Source: Rhynchopus euleeides
Lineage: Eukaryota > Euglenozoa > Diplonemea > Diplonemida > Diplonemidae
Assembly: GCA_963210315.1 (NCBI GenBank)
Contig: OY723324.1
Location: 248,001 to 312,000 of the forward strand
Length of the DNA stretch: 64,000 nt
Direction: 5' to 3'
Positions 56,801 to 64,000 of the stretch are shown in pieces (the stretch's first letter is position 1; every line of letters starts with the position of its first letter). A program made the position numbers and the translations under genes. Below the pieces are notes generated by a model that saw only the letters and a program-made list of their open reading frames with translations, made no database searches and was not told where the DNA came from.

Positions 56801-59248
56801 ATGGGGCTCGCCCAGGCGACCCCAGAGTTCCGCGCTGCTATCCGGAGGGTACTGCTGGAGGGGTTCATGCTGGAGGATGAGACGCAGAGCTGCGACGCCA
56901 CACCTCAGCAGCCCAACGAAGTCTGCATCGCGGGGCAGAGGTACCCCCTCCACGGGGTGTCCGGGTTTGACGATTTCATCGATTCCGCCGTGTCGCGGCT
57001 GACCCCCCGGGTGGTTCTGTTCCCGGAGGTGATCTGCTCCATGTCGAAGCCCTGCGATCGCGCCATATTCACCCTCTCCGGGACCTATGAGGTTAACAAA
57101 TCACGCTACGCCTCACCCAGTGTCCTGGGCCTTGCCCTCCCCAAGTCACGCCGCACTTCAACCCACCACCACTACCACCCCCCTCCCTCCTCCACCACCT
57201 CCGGCCCCTCCGGGGATGCAGGGCAGAACTCCCCTGCACTGCCCTTCAGCCGTAGCTCCTCACATAACTCATCCGGACCCCTCCCTGGGACTGTTGCGGA
57301 CACCTCACCGACCACCCCATATCCTCACCTCTTCAGCATAGGGGTGTCACGCCAGCAGCGGGGAGGGGGGCAGGGGATTGCCGGGAGACTCCCCCAGCCC
57401 AGCCCCCAGGGTTCCTCCTCTGTGGGTCAGAAGTGCCCGAGGTGGCCGCACGGTGCCACGCCTGGGACACCCTGTGTGGAGGTGTATGAGCTGCAGATAC
57501 ACACCCTCAAAATGATCGCGTCGGAGGTTGCTGCGAGAGGCGCGGAACAGCAGCGCCAGGCACAGCAGAGGGAACAGCCGGATGTGCCGGGGGAGCCCTT
57601 CCCTGGGGGGGGCTGCCATGTCCACCGCATGCTGCAGCGGCGAGCGGATGGTGGGATGGCAGCGGATCCCCCCCGGGGGATCGGGAGAAGCGCACCTCTC
57701 AGCGCCTTGCAGCCCTCCGCCTCCTCCCAGGTTTTGGGGTCGCCCAAAGCGGTTGGGTCGAGGCCCAGGTCGACCACCGCCGTCTCTGCGGTTCTCCAGC
57801 CGGGGGATGCTGCACCTCTACCCGCCCCGCCTCCCCCGCAGGCGATGTTCAACCCCACCAGCCTACCCACCCCCCTGGGCAGGGCGTCTCCCATCCTCTC
57901 AGCAGTTTCAACAGCGGGTTCACCCACCGGGGGTGGTGACGGGCGGAGCCCCCCTCAGAGCGGCGCTGCTGCCGCGCTGCCTGCGCTGCAGAGGCAGCAA
58001 GGGAGAGGCGGTGGGCTCACCGGGGTCCGCTCCAGGCTCCCGCTGAGGGAAGGGGGATATGCTGGAGGTGTGGCTGGCGTGCCGAGCGCTTCCGCAGCTG
58101 AGGCGCAAGCTGCGGGTGGGGGTGGTGGCACGGAGGGGCGCGGCGGAGGGGTGTCCGGGGAGTCGGTCGATGCGCTCATCGCGCGTCAGCTCGGGGAGAT
58201 CCGGGGGGCCGACAGGCGGACGCTGTTCTCTGTCTCCGAGAGACGCCCCCTCACCTCCACCTCCGACACCGACTGCGACACGGAGGGGGATTCCGGGCTC
58301 TCCGCAGCAAGGCTCGCCTCCCTGCAGCGCGCACAGAGGATATCCTGCGTCGGCCCGGCTTCATCCCCCACGGGCTGCACCCCCCCTGCTTCGGATGTGC
58401 CTCGGGGTCACCACCAGAAGCTCCCGGCGCATTCCCCTTCGTTAGGCGATCTCAGGGAGGCATCCCGATCTGAAGGGATCAGCGAGATTACAGCGCACTC
58501 ACGTCGGATCGACGCGCTCCGTTCACAGGCATCGGGCGTCTCGCCGGTGAGGATGAATGTTCTGGCGGAGTCGGCGATGCAAGGTCTCGGTGGGGGGGTG
58601 CCTCAACCGGTTCATCGATCCGAATCTGCAGGGTGCGGTGTTGGGGCTGATGCCCAGGTGCGGTCTGTCTTGTCAGCAGAGAGCAGCAGCGCGGCGCAGG
58701 GGTGCGGCGATGCTGCGGAGCAGCAGTGCAGGGCGAAGCCTGAGAAGAAGAAAAAGAAGAAGAGCCGGAAGGGGAGCGCCAGGAGATCCGCCGCCGGATC
58801 CCCGGAGAGGCGGAGGCGGGGCGGGGCGGAGGGCGTCTTTACGGATGGGGGGGATGGGGGCCCCGGGTTCCCCATCACGTTTGACGACGCGCTGGAGTCG
58901 AACCTCAGTGAGTATTATACGGACGACACGGCGGATGAGACAGACGACGAGAGCTCCGCTGGGGCGAGCGACGGGGGCCGTTCCATCGCCTCGTCTATCT
59001 CCCGTGGGAGAGGGGCGACGAAGCGGTGGAGGAAAGGGCATGCCCATCAGCAGCAGCAGCAGCCGGCTGGCGGTGCCGTCTCCTTCGTCCCTGCGGAGGG
59101 TGGTGTCGAAGGTGCCTGTAGCCTGCCGTCTGTTCCGCTGGCCCCTGCATCCCGGAGGTGTGCCGGGGGCAGTGCCGCGTCGCCTACGACTGGCCGTTCC
59201 TCCCGCTCGGGTCACTGCGGCATTGCTGCTGGGGTGGAGAGGTCGTAG
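53897..59248 (+). CDS. Large protein with three cyclic-nucleotide-binding-like regions
   Basis: One frame of 1783 codons from ATG 53897 to TAG 59246-59248. Region 1 (about residues 172-220): SDAQLVELLTSAYLFRARAH, EVILHRGESADSGVFIQISG, the beta-strand and FxRGE-like pattern of a cNMP-binding (CAP_ED) fold. Region 2 (about 758-790): FYRGEVVQQARGKAEKVFFL, IAGTLDIS. Region 3 (about 1034-1065): VVLFPEVICSMSKPCDRAIF, TLSGTYEV. The phosphate-binding cassette arginine (FGE...RxA) is not visible in any, so binding may be lost or altered. Long Pro/Ser/Gly/His-rich inserts separate them. Near the C-terminus are a poly-Lys/Arg stretch (about 1613-1640) and an acidic Asp/Glu segment. It could be a kinase-regulator-like or scaffold protein, but no kinase or channel domain is present. 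Introns are not needed. Confidence 0.65.
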   Translation: MHARPLSETVSSDVPAGLPSYTDYVESLAVLRHRPPCADEVANPGDVAAADPLREGAPLQEGFDVSGKGCPRNPSAVIRQAALTVLSFLLSPALRRIAAARRVLSRPFHGNPPLPSDAPSPPPHRYAIHITPAFLSSYLSGRVFAAVRRVLLSTVFFQTFVAAVQGGDAPSGVVLSDAQLVELLTSAYLFRARAHEVILHRGESADSGVFIQISGASHMAVSSGLRQRVQASDARQHTPPPNSINPAGSGEQSSNRAYNLELALLRYISDVIPFPTAVHAVRASAVISCPTASGEPCGLKPEFSQAGEIRSPEANPDSASPGGALFAEGTPGSPPSPPAEWVAIPLHSLLRLLDTLGGGAQGSCARRRFFSQLDLDTPAGSGRGLADPLLREITSDLRSTLRRAGGPHRHHYHHHTTPSATQTPPGGETGCVVPPLRLHPHPTAPLCPTCQSCLAEGEGERAPRAERAASCDPSAGGGGQARRPSAQQGKQMGASARHHNPCPLQERQAGGVLPPPVTSSAVDGGGDLLEGSTSSVSSVASSSAAPPATARCGGAATSTPGGFCTPPKRPSPAPLNRVASLLWHASPVLSALPFCTVKFFTARILGSPTGADNTTPAAGAGPGAAAASSSASGTPRRAQKLRRGGGGRQGGGPCTATSTPAATPPQAGLGVERDSRVAVSPLLGALQSSFGCLSASGSGIPPLPGAAEGLPRTTPPPPPPPAVGGDSAAASAGHPVGKSRGGGGVVQQQQRPSVSSVSVQAFYRGEVVQQARGKAEKVFFLIAGTLDISHASPQDGTPRGSVGAPPAGGTGGNPSPAPGVPTAFTERVSAAAGSHMSAINDAALHLTQEKARCKVEVASPFAVLLSVDAKAARECLRHIAALVSTCQSRWHASQHHGGGALHRGIGMGTLAGAHHSKRAASCDSLSDAGERDGSNPHHGEAGHAHAGGHGDFVVGCLKTGVRASKIRVMGLAQATPEFRAAIRRVLLEGFMLEDETQSCDATPQQPNEVCIAGQRYPLHGVSGFDDFIDSAVSRLTPRVVLFPEVICSMSKPCDRAIFTLSGTYEVNKSRYASPSVLGLALPKSRRTSTHHHYHPPPSSTTSGPSGDAGQNSPALPFSRSSSHNSSGPLPGTVADTSPTTPYPHLFSIGVSRQQRGGGQGIAGRLPQPSPQGSSSVGQKCPRWPHGATPGTPCVEVYELQIHTLKMIASEVAARGAEQQRQAQQREQPDVPGEPFPGGGCHVHRMLQRRADGGMAADPPRGIGRSAPLSALQPSASSQVLGSPKAVGSRPRSTTAVSAVLQPGDAAPLPAPPPPQAMFNPTSLPTPLGRASPILSAVSTAGSPTGGGDGRSPPQSGAAAALPALQRQQGRGGGLTGVRSRLPLREGGYAGGVAGVPSASAAEAQAAGGGGGTEGRGGGVSGESVDALIARQLGEIRGADRRTLFSVSERRPLTSTSDTDCDTEGDSGLSAARLASLQRAQRISCVGPASSPTGCTPPASDVPRGHHQKLPAHSPSLGDLREASRSEGISEITAHSRRIDALRSQASGVSPVRMNVLAESAMQGLGGGVPQPVHRSESAGCGVGADAQVRSVLSAESSSAAQGCGDAAEQQCRAKPEKKKKKKSRKGSARRSAAGSPERRRRGGAEGVFTDGGDGGPGFPITFDDALESNLSEYYTDDTADETDDESSAGASDGGRSIASSISRGRGATKRWRKGHAHQQQQQPAGGAVSFVPAEGGVEGACSLPSVPLAPASRRCAGGSAASPTTGRSSRSGHCGIAAGVERS

Positions 59249-59514
59249 AGGGGGGGGGGGGGGAGGGGAGGGAGAGTGCGGTTGGATGGGGAGGGGGGTG
59301 GGGGTGGGGGTGGGGAGGGGCGTTGTTGTTTTGCTATCCCCGATTCGCCCCCGCCTCCCTCGCCTCTGTCCCTCCCGCCACCCTCGTTTTTTTATCGTGC
59401 GCTTTGCGCTCTTTGTTAGTGGTGAAAATAAAATCACAGATTATTCTTGCCGAAGCGCCCTCCCTGCCCTGTGTCACCTTGCTTGGTTACAACTAAAAGG
59501 GAGGGAGTGTGCGT
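59249..59514. other. 3' flank, G-rich
   Basis: A long GGGGA/GGGGT tract (59250-59325), then CCCTCG-rich DNA and an AATAAA at about 59427-59432, a possible polyadenylation signal for the upstream gene. Confidence 0.45.
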
Positions 59515-59714
59515 GTGTGTGTGGTGACCACGTTTTGTGTGGGGAGATCCTGCGCGGATCATTGCCCACCCCCGCCCACTTCTACGTCACAGCGGAGGCC
59601 CCACTCGGGTTAGAGTGTGGGGCCAACTCAGTGCCACTCCGGGGAGGAGGGCGTGCAGCATAGCCAGCGTGGTGTGTGTGGCAGCAATGTGTTAGTGATT
59701 TGCCATCGCTGTGT
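59515..59714 (+). repeat. Dispersed repeat, inverted partner of 407-597
   Basis: Begins in a GT run (GTGTGTGTGTGTGGTGACC) and ends TTTGCCATCGCTGT. It holds the same two hairpins as its partner. In this copy only the last part of the Cys/His reading frame is present (minus strand), so it is a truncated copy of that gene end or both derive from a third sequence. Confidence 0.8.
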
Positions 59715-61410
59715 GCGTGTGTGTGTGTGTGTCCCAAAGTGCAGAAAGAACCATAATTTTAGTTCATTGTAAGAATCGCAATACAGCGCACTGGTCGGTT
59801 GTCGTCGGCACAACCAGTCGTATCCGACAGATTTGGAGACTTTCTGGTCTGTCGGACCGACCAGGGTGCACCCCCTTCCTGCTCCCTTCCCCGTCACCTG
59901 ACATGGTGCTAAGTTCGTACGAAGGTGCCAATATTTCAAGCACAGGGATATTTTATTGTTACTCGTCTTTGGCAGCGCCATTGCCCCATCCCACCCCACC
60001 CCACCCCACCCCAGCCAACAACAGCCACGTGTGTTGTACGGCGGTGGATAGGTCAGTATCTGAGTCCCCTCGGTGCGGACGTGCACTCCACAGAAGGAGA
60101 CGTAAGGCAGTGCCACAGTGCGGCCAGAAGAACACGAAGCAGCCCATCCCATCTCTCCCTCCCCCCCCCCCCCCCCCCTTTCTCTTCCCAGGGGCTGTGA
60201 GGAGCGCGGCAGCAAAGTGCTCAAACCGTACAACCGGTTGACCACCCGCTTCGCTTGTGTGTGGACCATCATATCAAGGGAGAGCGGGGGTTCTCTGGTG
60301 GGTTTCTACGCTAATCCAAAAAAGGGTTTCACAGGTGGAGGTGTGGCACTGTGTGTGGCGCCTGTTTTGACACTGCACTCAGCTGTGTGTGCTCTGCACT
60401 CTTTTAGAGCGACGCCCCCGCACTTCCATATCTGAATTCTCGCCCGATTCCACCCTCTCCTCTCTGGCAGTGTCAAAAGGGCCCAGCCAAGCTCACCGGT
60501 TTTCGGGTCCTGGGGGTGCTGGGGTACCACTAATAGCCACACCTTTGCCAAGCTGCCTTCCCCTTTATCGCGCTGCGTGGGTATCGTATTTTGGCCCGTG
60601 TTTGGTTTGCTCGACCTGAATTGACCCGTTTCCCATTCTCTCTCTTCTTTTGTGTGGATATACCGTATACTACTCGCACATACACAGTTTCCCTCTTTCC
60701 CCCTCCGCTGTTGCAGCAGGAGAGTGCGAGATTGCGGCGGGCACGCTGCAGGTGATTCAGGGTTGTGCAGAGTTGTGATTGTCGTCACCTCCAAGGCGTG
60801 CGTATATGTTCTATTCGGTGGCGGTCTCGCGCAAACCGCCAGACTTCCAAGATTCTGACAGACGGGGTGTTTCAACAAATCTCAAGAAAAAAGGAAGCTC
60901 TCGCAGCGTGGGTTGTTGGCCCTCCTGTGCTAAGCTCTCAAAAGAGTTTAAAACTGCCAAATTACTGCATGTCATTCCGTTGGCCTCCCCCCCTTTACAT
61001 CAGGGAGGCTGTTGAGGCCCCAAATAATGGGGGAACGACACTGCTGTAATATACGCGATGGGGCACAGGATGAAACCCATCTCATTGAACCATGCGCTCG
61101 GGCTACTATCTGAAATGAAAAGAGCCGTTCTACCATACCCCTCTACTTCTACTTCTATTTCAATACCCCCCCTCCCCCAACCCAGAGCATGGTCTCCTGT
61201 GTGTTTGATATTTTCCACGGCATTTCGTTCTTTCCCCCCCTTCCCCCCCTTCTCCCCTTCTCCCCCTCTCCCCTTCTTTCAGTTTCTTCCAGCAGAGAAA
61301 GCTTGAGTCAGCGTTTGGTTTCCTGCACACATGAAACCATACCACTGGCATACACTGCTTGTGCGAACAAGGGACGTGAACTCCGAGCCCCCCCCCCCTT
61401 CTCCTCTAAC
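59715..61410. other. Intergenic, no supported gene
   Basis: Includes GT and CCACC microsatellites (59715-59740, 59985-60014) and C runs (60158-60178). Short frames on both strands lack domains. A CTACTTCTACTTCTATTTCA stretch (61142-61161) is the complement of GAAATAGAAGTAGAAGG seen at 12480-12496 and resembles GAAATGGAAGTAGAAGG at 10650, a small dispersed motif. Confidence 0.45.
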
Positions 61411-61475
61411 ATTGCGAGAAGGTGCTGGGAGATTTACTTTTCCATTCCCTCTCGACGATCAAACCCCCCCCTTCT
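61411..61475 (+). repeat. Repeat family E, right half
   Basis: ACATTGCGAGAAGGTGCTGGG and CTCTCGACGATCAAACCCC match 63299-63357 and the complement of 13013-13065. Confidence 0.8.
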
Positions 61476-61749
61476 CCTCTCTTCGTCTTCCTCTTGCCAC
61501 CCCACCCCACCCCACACACTCTTATCCCTCTGGTTCAAAGGTACCCATCTCCCCCCCCCCCCCCCCACGCTTCAAAAAACAACGATACAGGGGCACAAAG
61601 TATATGGTGTCAAGGAGAGACTACGTATTACGGACAGACACCTGGTTGTGTTTTAGTGATACTGTATTGCGGTCCAACCACCAAGCCACTGACAGACAAC
61701 TGCTACACACCCTCCCGTTGTGCATTGATCTGCCTTGTGCAACATATCT

Positions 61750-61835
61750 GGTGTAGTGACTACAAAAAGGACTAACATTGCTGGTGTACCTGAAATCCCG
61801 TACATACCGTACGAAAGAACTACGAAATACGGGGT
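61750..61835 (+). repeat. Repeat family E, left half
   Basis: GGTGTAGTGACTACAAAAAG and GACTAACATTGC match the complement of 13065-13105. CGTACGAAAGAACTACGAAATACGG then matches 63258-63282. Confidence 0.75.
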
Positions 61836-62147
61836 AGGGAGTCGTTTTTTATTTTGGTGGCACTTTTTTTTTGGGGGGTATTTTTGGGGGTGTGCTTTCA
61901 ATGTTTGAGGTGACCCAACAAGCCCAGGGTGCGATGCAGCAAAGAGACGAGTCATGTCCCGTTGATATCACCTCACAAGATCGCCTTGCTCCCACTTCGG
62001 CATCCACATACATACGACACATGACACACCCAGCAGATCAGTTCTAACAACATCCCTAAGTATAGCTACCGAAACTGGTGAAGAAAATGCCCGGGCTCAC
62101 ATTTCAGGTTTCAACGACAAGTTGCTGCACAGACCGGCGTGTTTCAA

Positions 62148-62606
62148 ATGAGCCTTACCGCAGGAGCTCACAATGGCGGGGTGGAGGCAGCTGTGAGGGA
62201 GGCCGGCTACAAGATGAAGCGCCCTCTGCTCCATGTTCTGTGGGGCAACTTCCTGGAGGCAACGGAGACACTGCCTCTGGACGAAGCCATGAGGCAATGT
62301 TTGTGGCACCTTCGCACTTTATTTTGAAAACAAGGCAGCTGCCTTGTTTTCAAAATAAGGTGCGAAGGTGCTGAAGCCGCTCTGAAGCATGGCACCGACA
62401 AGGTGAAGACCCTCCTCAAGTCAGCAAGGCCTTCCAACCTGTGGAGGCCCAAGCCTGCAGCAAAGAAGCCTGCCAAGAAGCCGGCTGCTAAGGCAGCCAG
62501 CTCAACCTCGCAAAGAGGCGCCTTGTTGGAGACCTCTCCCGCAGCGCCGAGCGCCACGGACAGTGCGGTGGCAACACTCCTCGACTTCCTGATGCCACAG
62601 GCCTAG
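62148..62606 (+). pseudogene. Small basic protein gene interrupted by a palindrome-borne stop
   Basis: From ATG 62148 the frame reads MSLTAGAHNGGVEAAVREAG...LLHVLWGNFLEATETLPLDEAM and stops at TGA 62325-62327, inside a perfect 66-bp palindrome. The same frame continues immediately afterwards with GAEAALKHGTDKVKTLLKSA, a histone-H1-like tail (PKPAAKKPAKKPAAKAA) and ends at TAG 62604-62606. The palindrome thus looks like a late insertion, or an assembly fold-back, in an otherwise single-exon gene of about 150 codons. If the palindrome is an intron boundary artefact, the gene may be functional. The Lys/Ala/Pro tail resembles the B-element basic protein; the rest is unrecognised. Confidence 0.5.
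62306..62371. repeat. Perfect 66-bp palindrome
   Basis: Two 33-bp arms, GCACCTTCGCACTTTATTTT + GAAAACAAGGCAG and its exact complement, meet without a spacer at 62338/62339. Any transcript would fold into one long hairpin. Confidence 0.95.
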
Positions 62607-64000
62607 AAGTCACGTCAGTCCATTCCGCCAGCACAGCAACCAGCCTGATGCCCAGTGCGTGGTTTGTTGATCAGAATTGTTGTTGTTCATGTTGAATTGT
62701 TCTTTGTTCTCAGAGCCCGTAGAAGGAAATGAACAGAATCGCTGATCTTGCCCCAAGCAGCCTTGGAACAGATATCAGGTCAGCGAGCAGTGCCAGAGTT
62801 GGCCTCAGACGGTCACTACTAAACACGCCAGGTTCGTAATACCCTTGCAACACCATCTTTATTCCACACGCCAACATGATCCACGTGATCAGCCGAGGCG
62901 AATGGTGGCTTTGTTGCTCACCTGTGGCGGTCTTGTTGATTGGTGTGCTGCAGTACGCGGGTCGGCGGGCCGTGGCTTGGCGGTGGCGGTCGTCCCGCTC
63001 CGCGTCGGGGGCGAGCCCAGGCCCCCTTCCCCAACATGCTGCTGCTTTTGATGATTTACGTGGTATTGTGTGAGCAAGGTGGGTTCTGTCAGGACGGTGT
63101 ATGTTGCCGGGGGGGGGCGCGTGGGCTGCCATTGAGTTGCACGGAGTGTGTCAGTGCGTGCATTCTTCCCGGCGCGCGAAGCGCGCCGGGAAAAAAATGC
63201 GCCACTCCAGCCGCCAAAAAAGCAGGGGAAAACACGACACCCCTACCACTAAAATCCTTACGAAAGAAGTACGAAATACGGGATGTCAATTACACCAATT
63301 GCGAGAAGGTGCTGGGAGATTTACTTTTCCATTCCCTCTCGACGATCAAACCCCCCCACGCTTCTCTACTATCCGTGTCCATTCTTTTGAGGTTCTTTCT
63401 TTAAGGGAGGTGTCCACCCGACACCCCCTCTCCACCCCCTCCCGAGCGCATCCAATGATTCCACCTCGCCCCGTTGGCCTGTCCGACAGGCAACGGCATG
63501 TGTGCTACTCTCCCATTAGGGGAAAGGGAAGGGGTTCGATGGGGCTGTTCACCACTCATCCCAAACGAAACAGCAGTGATGCTCATGAAGGGAAAGCGCG
63601 ACTGGTGTGAGGTGTGAAGGGGATGCTTATTGTTTTGTAGTGATGCAACACGCTGGGGGAGTGGAGGGGATGAGGTGTTTCAAGCACCTTGGCCCATGAT
63701 TTTTTTTGCCGTTCTATCCGAAGATTGCAGTGTGTTCATCTCACACGGAGAGTGTGCATGGCAATTCCGGGGAAGATCCCAGATTCTAACAAAGGCGTGT
63801 ATGTGTGACGAGCGGTGTTCTCATCTGAATCTGCTTGGCGCCTCCACCCTAAATAAGAGGCCCATCACTGCAGATGATGCGACACGACACGATACTATGA
63901 TGGAGCTGCAATGGCGCTGCCTTCGCATTTAAACTGCAGCAAAAAAAGGCGTATCATACCCCACACAGAATCGGTGTCTCGCTGTCGCAGTGTGTCACCG
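62607..64000. other. Window end, no supported gene
   Basis: Contains repeat family E at 63257-63357 and a 12-bp perfect hairpin with a GAA loop at 63166-63192 (TTCCCGGCGCGC-GAA-GCGCGCCGGGAA) followed by an A run. Several short frames exist; none has a domain that I recognise. Confidence 0.45.
63257..63357 (+). repeat. Repeat family E, both halves joined
   Basis: TTACGAAAGAAGTACGAAATAC matches 61808-61832 (with one AGTAC/ACTAC difference), and GCGAGAAGGTGCTGGGAG to CGACGATCAAACC matches 61418-61470. This is the most complete copy. Confidence 0.8.

Noticed and set aside
59515..59714. U1 snRNA-like element
   Set aside because: Hairpins and a CACTCCGG word recall U1, but no ACTTACCT 5' end or Sm site was found.
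62325..62327. TGA read as an amino acid (recoding)
   Set aside because: TGA serves as an ordinary stop in other genes here (for example elements B and D), and a palindrome insertion explains this one.
1..64000. rRNA and tRNA genes
   Set aside because: No 5S, SSU/LSU core or tRNA A/B-box cloverleaf was recognised on either strand by eye; a covariance-model scan would be decisive.

Overview
Nuclear DNA of a eukaryotic microbe, moderately to strongly GC-rich and packed with repeats. The evidence is a spliceosomal-type intron (GT..AG) inside a RING-finger gene, long intron-poor coding regions with low-complexity Pro/Gly/Ser inserts, a BED/hAT transposase, tyrosine-recombinase (YR) retrotransposons with split direct repeats, an exon of a class III nucleotidyl cyclase, and many eukaryote-type satellites. 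I cannot name the species. An alveolate or other protist alga with a repeat-rich genome (for example a chromerid) is my tentative guess, by inference only. No rRNA, tRNA or CRISPR was recognised.

Layout. 0-3 kb: the 3' end of a Cys/His-rich protein gene (+), convergent with a RING E3-like gene (-) carrying an N-myristoylation-type start. 4.8-7.75 kb: a transposon-like element (family X, copy A) with 304-bp terminal inverted repeats (TIRs) and a decayed C2H2 zinc-finger protein. 8.8-10.4 kb: a two-exon paralogue of the first RING gene. 10.7-11.5 kb: a broken OTU-protease-like gene. 13.1-17.9 kb: one very long reading frame fusing a BED/hAT transposase to a Josephin-like domain, a degenerate OTU-like domain and an OTU domain with its catalytic residues. 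18.2-26.5 kb: a chain of satellites (174, about 50, about 133, 18, about 54 bp and three neighbouring 31-bp arrays) that surrounds a cyclase exon at about 25.0 kb. 27.2-28.3 kb: unresolved possible exons. 28.5-29.5 kb: 184-bp repeats and a fold-back. 29.5-32.6 kb and 43.5-46.5 kb: two nearly identical, oppositely oriented copies (B1, B2) of a second family X lineage. 34.98-39.5 kb: a decayed YR retrotransposon (C) inside a (CCCCT)n microsatellite. 46.7-51.5 kb: a nearly intact YR retrotransposon (D). 52.3-52.7 kb: a solo terminal unit of element C inside another C-rich repeat. 53.9-59.2 kb: a 1783-codon gene with three regions resembling cyclic-nucleotide-binding folds. 59.5 kb: an inverted copy of sequence from the first kilobase. 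62.1-62.6 kb: a small basic-protein gene interrupted by a perfect 66-bp palindrome.

How the parts relate. The first 18 kb hold several ubiquitin-system proteins (two RING proteins, an OTU fragment and the hAT-Josephin-OTU fusion). The cyclase exon and the putative cyclic-nucleotide-binding protein could belong to one signalling pathway, though nothing here links them directly. Most of 18-53 kb is mobile or satellite DNA, with elements nested in each other. The best candidates for something undescribed are the hAT-deubiquitinase fusion, transposon family X (A/B1/B2), the YR elements with order Gag-YR-RT/RNase H and an apparent preference for C-rich microsatellites, and the duplicated domain shared by the two RING proteins.
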